A stretch of DNA of 46,140 nucleotides. It comes from Pseudomonadota bacterium. Its GTDB lineage: Bacteria; Myxococcota_A; Polyangia; Polyangiales; Polyangiaceae. Within the stretch, counting starts at the first letter, position 1, and the number at the start of each line of letters is the position of its first letter. The notes beneath the pieces are model-generated. The model worked only from the letters and a program-made list of their open reading frames with translations, was not told the DNA's origin and did not search any database. Made by a program: the position numbers and the translations under genes. Positions 7,682-14,035 of the stretch are shown here, one piece after another. Where the stretch lies: contig JAEZYZ010000046.1 of assembly GCA_023418705.1 (NCBI GenBank), forward strand, positions 1-46,140. Direction: 5' to 3'.

Positions 7682-8269
7682 ATGCCTACCCGAAGTCTCG
7701 AGCAAATGACCGAGTCCGCGCTGGCCGCGCTGATGACGCTGGCGGTCGCCTTCTTCACGTATCGGCTGCTCCTCAAGGGACTTCAGGGGATCGTCCGCGC
7801 CACCAACTTGCCACCGGTGACCGAGCGGCGGCTGCAGCGGGTGCTGCGCTGGATCGTGTTCGGCATCACCTTCTTGATGCTGCTGCAGCACGCCGGCATC
7901 TTGCGCAACGCCTGGGCGCTGGTGTCGGCCATGTTGGCCGCCGCGGCCGTCGCCTTCGTCGCCGTGTGGAGCGTGCTCAGCAACGTGGTCTGCGCCGTGA
8001 TGATCTTGATCTACCGGCCGTTTCGGATCGGCGATCGCATCGAGATCATCGAGCCCGCCGGCGGCACGGGCCTATCCGGCCACGTCGCCGACATGAACCT
8101 GATCTTCACCACGATCTTGCAGACGGACGCCGACAACCCGGAGGACCCAGGCGTGGAGGTGCGCGTCCCCAACAATATCTTCTTTCAGAAGTTCGTGCGG
8201 AGGTGGCCGGGTTCGGGCGGGACCCGGCGCGATACGTTCTTCGAGAGCAACGCCGGCGCGCGCCGCTGA
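7682..8269 (+). CDS. short MscS-family mechanosensitive channel
   Basis: A 195-residue membrane protein. It has three transmembrane segments (~12-32, ~50-68, ~72-105); the last matches the pore helix of MscS (AAVAFVAVWSVLSNVV). The beta domain follows (YRPFRIGDRIEI, GHVADMNLIFTTIL, VRVPNNIFFQKF). The large C-terminal alpha/beta cage domain of E. coli MscS is missing, so this is the minimal channel form. ATG is chosen with AAAGG 8 bases upstream; an in-frame GTG three codons earlier is an alternative. It is convergent with the NtrC-type regulator and divergent from the diguanylate cyclase. Confidence 0.85.
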   Translation: MPTRSLEQMTESALAALMTLAVAFFTYRLLLKGLQGIVRATNLPPVTERRLQRVLRWIVFGITFLMLLQHAGILRNAWALVSAMLAAAAVAFVAVWSVLSNVVCAVMILIYRPFRIGDRIEIIEPAGGTGLSGHVADMNLIFTTILQTDADNPEDPGVEVRVPNNIFFQKFVRRWPGSGGTRRDTFFESNAGARR

Positions 8270-8307
8270 GCCAGCGTCGAGGCTCGTGACGGACCCCGAG
8301 GGCAGGC

Positions 8308-9747
8308 TCAATCGAGATCGGCAGACGCAGACGCGCTCTTGGCTTCCGGCGGCGTGCGCTCGACGCGGATCGCGGGCACCTTGCTCTTGGGCGCCGCGCC
8401 GTACTCCTGCAGCTTGTATTGGATCTTTCGCACGCTGATCCCGAGCACGTCGGCGGCGCGGCTGGTCGAGCCGCCCTGGGCCTCGAGCGTCTTGAGGATG
8501 GCGAACCGTTCGATCTCCGCCATCGAGGAGCCGGGGATCACGGGGGTGGAGTGATCGCCCGAAGCGGATTGGAGCTCGGGCGGCAGGTGGTGCAGCTCGA
8601 TCGCCCCGCCGTCCTCCGCCAGCACCACGGCCCGTTCGATCACGTTCTCGAGCTCCCGCACGTTGCCGGGCCAGTTGTACGCGCTCAGCCGCGCCAGGGC
8701 GGCGTCCGAAATGTTCCGGATCGACTTGGCGTTCTCGGCCGCGTAGACCTTCAGAAAGTGCGCCGCCAGCATGGGGACGTCCGAGCTCCGGCGCCGGAGC
8801 GGCGGCAGGTGGACGTTGATCACGTTCAAGCGGTAGAAGAGGTCTTCGCGGAATTTGCCGTCGGCGACGAGCTGCTTCAGGTCGCGGTTGGTGGCGGCGA
8901 TGACCCGCACGTCCACCTGGACGGTCTGGTTGCCGCCGACCCGCTCGAACTCCCGCTCCTGCAGGACGCGCAAGAGCTTCACCTGGGTGGACGCAGAAAT
9001 TTCGCCAATCTCGTCCAGGAAGAGCGTGCCGCCGTTCGCCTGCTCGAAGCGGCCTTCGCGGCGCCGATCGGCGCCCGTGTACGCCCCGCGCTCGTGGCCG
9101 AACAGCTCGCTCTCGAGCAAGGTCTCGGCGAGCGCCGCGCAGTGCAAGCGCACGAAGGGCCCGCTGGCGCGCGGGGAGCGCTGGTGGATCGCGGCGGCCA
9201 CCCGCTCCTTGCCGGTCCCCGACTCTCCGGTCAGCAGCACGGTCGCTCGGCTCGGCGCGACCTGGGCGATCGCCTTGAAGACCTGCTGCATTTCTGGGGC
9301 CGACCCGATGATGTTCTCGAACTTGTAGCGCTCGGCGAGCTGGCTGCGAAGCTCCACCGTCTCCCGCCGGAGCTTGCTTCGCTCGAGCGCCCGCTCGATG
9401 ACGACCAACAGCTCGTCGGTGTTGAGCGGCTTGGTGAGGTAGTCGGCGGCGCCTTCCCGCATGGCGAGCACCGCGGTCTCCACGGCGCCGAAGGCCGTCA
9501 TCAAGACGATGGGCACCTCCGGCAGCATTTCGCGCAGCTTGCGGCCGAGCTCGAGGCCGTCCATGCCCGGCATCTTCAGGTCGGTGAGGACGAGGTCCGG
9601 GCAGAAGTCGTTCAGGCGGGCCATGGCCTTGAAGCCGTCGGCGGCGGTCTCCACGGCATAGCCCTCCTCGCGAAGGATTTCGGCGAGCGCGGTGCGCGCA
9701 TTGGCTTCGTCGTCGACGACCAAGATCGAACTTTTGGATTGGCCCAT
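8308..9747 (-). CDS. NtrC-type sigma54-dependent response regulator
   Basis: A 479-residue cytosolic transcription activator. Receiver domain 1-120 has acidic DDE near residue 12, phosphoacceptor Asp56 (LTDLKMPG) and TKPLN. The AAA+ domain has Walker A GESGTGKE, a sigma54-contact loop GAYTGA (a common variant of GAFTGA), Walker B GGTLFLDEIGE and RLNVINVHLPPLRRR. The C-terminus has a Fis-type helix-turn-helix (STSRAADVLGISVRKIQYKL). Phosphorylation should let it open sigma54 promoters. AAGGA stands 7 bases before the ATG. It follows the receiver-PAS-kinase gene by 233 bases and has its own promoter candidates. The nearby kinases are probable partners, and sigma54 promoters elsewhere in the window are possible targets (inference). 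Confidence 0.96.
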   Translation of the reverse strand: MGQSKSSILVVDDEANARTALAEILREEGYAVETAADGFKAMARLNDFCPDLVLTDLKMPGMDGLELGRKLREMLPEVPIVLMTAFGAVETAVLAMREGAADYLTKPLNTDELLVVIERALERSKLRRETVELRSQLAERYKFENIIGSAPEMQQVFKAIAQVAPSRATVLLTGESGTGKERVAAAIHQRSPRASGPFVRLHCAALAETLLESELFGHERGAYTGADRRREGRFEQANGGTLFLDEIGEISASTQVKLLRVLQEREFERVGGNQTVQVDVRVIAATNRDLKQLVADGKFREDLFYRLNVINVHLPPLRRRSSDVPMLAAHFLKVYAAENAKSIRNISDAALARLSAYNWPGNVRELENVIERAVVLAEDGGAIELHHLPPELQSASGDHSTPVIPGSSMAEIERFAILKTLEAQGGSTSRAADVLGISVRKIQYKLQEYGAAPKSKVPAIRVERTPPEAKSASASADLD

Positions 9748-9775
9748 GTCTGTTTCCTTGTCGGCGCGCTGCGTT

Positions 9776-9790
9776 GCACGAGTCATGCCG
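9776..9790 (-). promoter_or_regulatory. candidate sigma54 (-24/-12) promoter
   Basis: On the - strand CGGCATGACTCGTGCAA has GG and GC exactly 10 bases apart, as sigma54 requires, with GGCA and TGCA matches. The predicted transcription start (9764) is 17 bases before the regulator's ATG, leaving room for its AAGGA. The match departs from consensus at three flanking positions, so it may be chance; if real it implies autoregulation. Confidence 0.35.
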
Positions 9791-9880
9791 TAGTGCGCGG
9801 TGCGCCTTTTTGCGGGAACGCGTCCAGGGGCCGACGGCGATCCGCGCGACGATTGCGCGGGCCTCGCGGCGGCGACGCAA

Positions 9881-9909
9881 ATTATGCGCCTCGGGGGCAT
9901 TCTGGGCAA
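9881..9909 (-). promoter_or_regulatory. sigma70-like promoter for the NtrC-type gene
   Basis: On the - strand TTGCCC (9909-9904) and CATAAT (9886-9881) are separated by 17 bases, a good -35/-10 pair in an otherwise GC-rich gap. It points at the NtrC-type regulator, with a leader of about 130 bases. Confidence 0.45.
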
Positions 9910-9980
9910 GGCCGGGCCCGATTTGGGCGGCGCGACGCGACGGCGGCGCGTCCGAGCGCCGAAAAGTTTTGCGCCTGGCG

Positions 9981-11411
9981 CTACGGCCCGGTCTCGGTCT
10001 GACCCATGGCCGGCAAGTGGATCGTGAAACAGGTCCGGCCGGGGCGCGTTTCGATGCCGATGGTGCCGCCGTGGGTGCTCACCAGGCGATGGACGATCGA
10101 CAGCCCGAGCCCGGTGCCGCTCTCTTTGGTCGTGTAGAAGGCGTCGAAGACCGGTGCGTCGTCTGGAAACCCTGGCCCGGTATCCTCGACGATCACCGTC
10201 ACGTTGCCCTCCGAGTCAGGACGGCAGGTCTTCAAAGACAGGACGCCGGCGCCGCTCGGCGCCATGGCCTCGATGGCGTTGCGGACGAGGTTGAGGAACA
10301 CCTGCCGGAGGCGCTCGGGGTCGGCTTGCACCGGGCCCACCTCGTCGTCCAGCTGCGTGACGAGCTCGATGCCGGCCTGGTTCGACTCCGGACGCACCAG
10401 CTCCGTCAGGTCCTTGAGCAATCGGTTGAGATCGACGGGCCGAAGCTCCAGCGGCTGCGGCCGCGCGAACTCGAGAAATTCGGTCACCAGGCGCGCCAGA
10501 CGGCGGATCTCCGAGTCGACGACGTCGACGACCGGCAACAGCTGAGCCGGCTCGCATTGCCCTCGATCGATGCGCCGGCGGAGGACCTGCAGCTGCAGGG
10601 TGGCGGAGTTGAGCGGGTTGCGGACCTCGTGCGCGAGGCCCGCGGCGAGGGTGCCCACCGCCGCCAGCCGCTCCGCGCGGAGCGTGCGCGTGAGCATGTC
10701 CCGCTCTTCGGTGACGTCGGTGCCGAGCGCGTAGGTGACGGGTTGCTGGTCCGGTCCGGACACGGCCGCGCATTTCCAGCGCACCATGCGGTGTCCGCCT
10801 TTCTTCAGCGGCAGCCGGCGATCGCCGTCGGCCACCAGGTCCCTGCCCGGCTTGCCGAGCATCTCCGCGCGCCTGAAGCCGGTGACCCGCTCCAGCTGAT
10901 CGTTCCAGAGCGCGATCCGTCCCTCCGCGTCCAGGGACAGCACGAAGGCGGGCACCGCCTCGACCAGCTCGCGATGCCGGCGCTCGGAGAGCTCGAGCCC
11001 GGCGCGGGCCTGCTCGAGCTCGCGCACCGCGCGCACCTTGTCCAGCGCGGAGTGCGCGGTGCGCAAGAGCTCCGCCGGGCGGAAGGGCTTGAGGACGTAG
11101 GCGAACGCGCCCTGCTCCACCGCCGAGATGGCGCTCTCCAGGGTCGCGTCGCCGGTGATGATGACCACCTCGACGAAGCGGCAGCCTTCCCGCAGATCGG
11201 CCACCAACCCCAGGCCGTCGCCGTCCGGCAGGCGCAGGTCGACCAGGGCGAGATCGAGGTCGTGGTTGGCGGCGCCGCAGGCCGCCATCGCCGTGCTGCG
11301 GTCGCTGGCGGTGTGGCACTCGACGTCGAAGCCGTCGATGCCCTCGAGGATCTCGCAGACGTTCTCCGCGAGCTCCGCGTTGTCGTCGACGACCAGGATG
11401 CGGGCCTTCAT
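9981..11411 (-). CDS. receiver-PAS-histidine kinase hybrid
   Basis: A 476-residue soluble sensor kinase. The receiver domain (1-120) has DD near residue 10, Asp58 (LVDLRLPDG) and LKPF. A PAS domain (~145-240) carries ALWNDQLERVTGFRRAEMLGKPG. The HisKA domain has His261 in GLAHEVRNPLNSA, and the ATPase domain has NLVRNAIEAM, EDTGPGF and GTGLGLSIV. There are no membrane segments, so the input is cytosolic or comes through the receiver. The start ATG overlaps the stop of the dual-receiver gene (ATGA), so the two are translationally coupled. It probably receives phosphate from the upstream kinase and passes it to the neighbouring NtrC-type regulator; that wiring is inference. Confidence 0.94.
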   Translation of the reverse strand: MKARILVVDDNAELAENVCEILEGIDGFDVECHTASDRSTAMAACGAANHDLDLALVDLRLPDGDGLGLVADLREGCRFVEVVIITGDATLESAISAVEQGAFAYVLKPFRPAELLRTAHSALDKVRAVRELEQARAGLELSERRHRELVEAVPAFVLSLDAEGRIALWNDQLERVTGFRRAEMLGKPGRDLVADGDRRLPLKKGGHRMVRWKCAAVSGPDQQPVTYALGTDVTEERDMLTRTLRAERLAAVGTLAAGLAHEVRNPLNSATLQLQVLRRRIDRGQCEPAQLLPVVDVVDSEIRRLARLVTEFLEFARPQPLELRPVDLNRLLKDLTELVRPESNQAGIELVTQLDDEVGPVQADPERLRQVFLNLVRNAIEAMAPSGAGVLSLKTCRPDSEGNVTVIVEDTGPGFPDDAPVFDAFYTTKESGTGLGLSIVHRLVSTHGGTIGIETRPGRTCFTIHLPAMGQTETGP

Positions 11412-12154
11412 GGGGCGTCGGGGGTGACGGTCCGGCGCACGCGCTCGACCAGCTCCAAGAGGTCGAATGGCTTGAGCAGACAAGGGTGCTCCGGGTCGAG
11501 CCACGGCAGCGCGGACCCGATCGCGCTCAGCCGTTCCCCCGCCTCCTCTGGATAGGCCGTGACGAACAGGATCCGCAGGTTCGGATCGCGAGCGCAGAGC
11601 CGCCGGGCCACCTCGACCCCGCTCAAATCCGGCAGCCGCAGATCGACCAGCGCCACGCGTGGCAAGGAGCGCTTCGAGAGGGCTTCGCTGCCGCTCGGCC
11701 GCACGTCGACGTCCAGGCCCTCCTCGCGCAGGGCATCGGCGACGTTCTCCGCCAGCGCCTCGTTGTCCTCGACGATCAAGACCTCTCGGCTCGGGGAGAT
11801 GAACGCCTTGAGCAGGGTGAACAGCCGCTCCAGGTTCACCGGCTTCTGCAGCACCTCGAAGGCGCCGACGCTCTCGGCGCGCTCGGCGGCGGCGGCGTCC
11901 ATGAAGGCGCTCATCACGATCACCGGCACCGCGATCCCGCGATCGCGCAGCTTCGCGATCAAGTCGATCCCCCCGAGCCCCGGCAGGCGAAAGTCCGTGA
12001 TGACGCCGCTGTAGGCCTCGCGTTCCAGGATCGGCAGAGCGTCCTCGGCCGTGCCGGCGACGCTCACGTCCCAGTCCAGGCCCTGCAGGATTTCGACCAG
12101 ATTCTCCGCCAGATCTGGGTCATCTTCGACGATCAGCAGCCTGCCTTTGGCCAT
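11408..12154 (-). CDS. tandem two-receiver response regulator
   Basis: A 248-residue protein made of two CheY-like receiver domains and no output domain. Domain 1 has EDD (10-12), Asp54 (ITDFRLPG) and LQKPV. Domain 2 has VEDN (~127-130), Asp170 (LVDLRLPD) and LLKPF. The same architecture is known for the cognate partner of the AfGcHK globin kinase of Anaeromyxobacter, and here too it directly follows a globin-coupled kinase. It is likely a phosphate-splitting or relay protein. The 41-base gap to the kinase and the ATGA overlap with the next kinase place it in one transcript. Confidence 0.95.
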   Translation of the reverse strand: MAKGRLLIVEDDPDLAENLVEILQGLDWDVSVAGTAEDALPILEREAYSGVITDFRLPGLGGIDLIAKLRDRGIAVPVIVMSAFMDAAAAERAESVGAFEVLQKPVNLERLFTLLKAFISPSREVLIVEDNEALAENVADALREEGLDVDVRPSGSEALSKRSLPRVALVDLRLPDLSGVEVARRLCARDPNLRILFVTAYPEEAGERLSAIGSALPWLDPEHPCLLKPFDLLELVERVRRTVTPDAP

Positions 12155-12195
12155 TTCCGCGAACCGTATGAGACGTCCTGGGGATGGGCAAGCGT

Positions 12196-13374
12196 TTATG
12201 GTGCGGCGGCCGCGGGCAGCGCCGGCGTGTCACGGTCGGGCACCCACAGCCGAAACACGGCGCCGCCTGGGGAGTCCTCGAGGTCGATTTCGCCGCCGTG
12301 CGCGTACAGAATCCGGCGGGACAGCGCCAGCCCGAGGCCCGTCCCTCTGGGCTTGGTGGTGAACAAGGCGTCGAAGATGCGGTGCCGGATCTCCGCCGGG
12401 ACGCCGGGGCCCTCGTCGGCGACGCGGATGGTCGTGCCGCCCTTGAAGCGCGTGGCCTTGACGTGCACCCGGCCGCGGCCTCCCTGGGCCTGCGCGGCGT
12501 TGCCCAGAAGATTCGCGATCACGTGGGCGAGGTCGTCGGCGTCGGCGTCGATGGCCAGGTCCAGGTCCTCCGGGATGACCTGGACGTCCGCCGGCAGCTG
12601 GGCATGTTCGAGCGCCAGCTGCAGGATCGCGTCGACGTGGGTGCGGGTGCGGCGCGGCGGGTGCTCGCGCGCCAGGTCCAGCAGGTTGTTGATGGTCTTG
12701 CTGCAGATCTTGACCTGGTTGGCGATCTTGTCGTGGTGCTTGACGAGGACGGCGTCGTCCAGCTCGATGCGCCCCATGCGCTGCCGCATCAGGTATAGCG
12801 ACGACTCGATCGTGCCGAGCGGGTTTCTGAGCTCGTGACCAATGCTGGCGGCGAGCTGGCCGATGGTCGCCAGCCGCTCGCTGGCGCGGATACGATCGAT
12901 GAAGAACTCGCGGTAGGTCGCCAGCATGATCGCCAGCTCGATATCGAGGATTTGATTGACCGCGCACAGCACCTTGGAGTGTTGCTCCGGCCGGTCCGCG
13001 TAGGCGGCAAACGCCACCTCCAACAGCCGGGTGCGGATGCGATTGGTCGCCGTGAACATGAACTCCTGCGGCAACCCGATGCGCACGTGCACCCGGCCGA
13101 TGCGGGCTCGGGCTTCCAGGTAGGCGGCGTCGTGCGGGCCCGCGAGCAGCGACTCCAGCCACTCGATCAGCGTGAGCTTGAGCCGTTTGATCTGTTCCCG
13201 GCCGCCGGTGATCACCGCGCGGGCGGTCGGGAACCGCTCGATGACGTCGTAAAAGTCGTCGACGATGGGGCCGAAGTGGGGTTGCGCGATGGGGTGGAAG
13301 CTCTTGAGCGCCGCCTGCATCGACGCGTCGAAGTCCACGTAGCGTTTGGCCAGAGTGAACGTGTCGTGATCCAT
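12196..13374 (-). CDS. globin-coupled histidine kinase (haem O2 sensor)
   Basis: A 392-residue soluble kinase. Residues ~1-165 form a protoglobin-type sensor domain with proximal His96 in RIGRVHVRIGLPQEF and a Tyr42 in DDFYDVIERFP, where the distal tyrosine is expected. Residues ~165-392 are HisKA (His180 in SIGHELRNPLGTIES) plus HATPase (NLLGNAAQAQ, DEGPGVP, GTGLGLAL). The Tyr-His and His-His spacings (54 and 84) equal those I recall for AfGcHK of Anaeromyxobacter (Tyr45, His99, His183). In that kinase O2 binding to the haem raises autophosphorylation. ATG is chosen at the globin start; the ribosome site is weak. It lies 38 bases after the CBS gene. Confidence 0.93.
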   Translation of the reverse strand: MDHDTFTLAKRYVDFDASMQAALKSFHPIAQPHFGPIVDDFYDVIERFPTARAVITGGREQIKRLKLTLIEWLESLLAGPHDAAYLEARARIGRVHVRIGLPQEFMFTATNRIRTRLLEVAFAAYADRPEQHSKVLCAVNQILDIELAIMLATYREFFIDRIRASERLATIGQLAASIGHELRNPLGTIESSLYLMRQRMGRIELDDAVLVKHHDKIANQVKICSKTINNLLDLAREHPPRRTRTHVDAILQLALEHAQLPADVQVIPEDLDLAIDADADDLAHVIANLLGNAAQAQGGRGRVHVKATRFKGGTTIRVADEGPGVPAEIRHRIFDALFTTKPRGTGLGLALSRRILYAHGGEIDLEDSPGGAVFRLWVPDRDTPALPAAAAP

Positions 13375-13412
13375 TGCGAAACCCGTGTGGGGGTGAGGGG
13401 GAGGGCCGGGGC

Positions 13413-13817
13413 TCACCCGCGGCCGCCCAGCGCCGCTGCGAGCGCTCGCAGGGCGTCCACCGTGGTGAAGATCCCTACCACTTTCCCACCCTCGACGACC
13501 ACCGCCGAGCCAAGCTTCCGCTCGGCCATCGCGGACGCCACCTCCGCGAGGTCGTCCCCCGGACCGGCGGTGTACACGTCTTGACTCATGGCGTCGTCGA
13601 CGGTGACCCGGTTCACGTCGACATCGGGGAGCGTCTCGATCAGGTGCAGGTCCCGCTGCGAGAGCAGCCCGACCAGCTTCCCTCCGCTCAGCACCGGAAG
13701 GTGGCGCACCTGGTGGGTGCGCATCATCTCGTGGGCGGTGGCGAGCGGCTGGGTCTCGCCGATGGTGTGGATGACTGGCGTCATGAAGTGGCGGATCGTT
13801 CTACTGGTGTTGGTCAT
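13413..13817 (-). CDS. CBS-pair domain protein
   Basis: A 134-residue cytosolic protein made of two CBS motifs (IRHFMTPVIHTIGETQ...VRHLPVLSGGKLVGLLSQRD and DAMSQDVYTAGPGDD...GSAVVVEGGKVVGIFTTVD). CBS pairs usually bind adenine nucleotides and report energy charge. No enzyme domain is attached, so it probably regulates a partner. GGAGG stands 5 bases before the ATG. Its start overlaps the ccoS stop (ATGA), so it belongs to the cbb3 assembly operon, between the copper-loading genes and the O2-sensor kinase. A role as energy sensor for the oxidase system is inferred from that place only. Confidence 0.93.
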   Translation of the reverse strand: MTNTSRTIRHFMTPVIHTIGETQPLATAHEMMRTHQVRHLPVLSGGKLVGLLSQRDLHLIETLPDVDVNRVTVDDAMSQDVYTAGPGDDLAEVASAMAERKLGSAVVVEGGKVVGIFTTVDALRALAAALGGRG

Positions 13818-14035
13818 GAGGGCCTCCGCGGGTTGGTCTTTGGGGCCGGCGAGACGCCCGCGTCGTTGCAAGCGTCGTGCGCAGGGCGTTTCTGCGTGCC
13901 TTCGTCATGCAATATGCGCATTGCCGGCGTCTTGAGATCGTCGAACTGCCCTCGATGCGCAGCCCACAGAAATGCGGTCACCGCCAGCGCCGACAAAACC
14001 AGGGCCAGCGGCAGGACGAGGAAAATCACGCTCAT
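13814..14035 (-). CDS. ccoS: cbb3 oxidase assembly protein CcoS
   Basis: A 73-residue protein with one N-terminal transmembrane helix (MSVIFLVLPLALVLSALAVTAFLWA). It then has the family motif GQFDDLKTPAMRILHD (usual form: GQFDDLxxPAxRxLxD). CcoS is needed for inserting haem and copper into cbb3 oxidase. The last ~25 residues are a polar extension beyond the usual end. It is coupled by ATGA overlaps to ccoI upstream and to the CBS gene downstream. Confidence 0.92.
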   Translation of the reverse strand: MSVIFLVLPLALVLSALAVTAFLWAAHRGQFDDLKTPAMRILHDEGTQKRPAHDACNDAGVSPAPKTNPRRPS

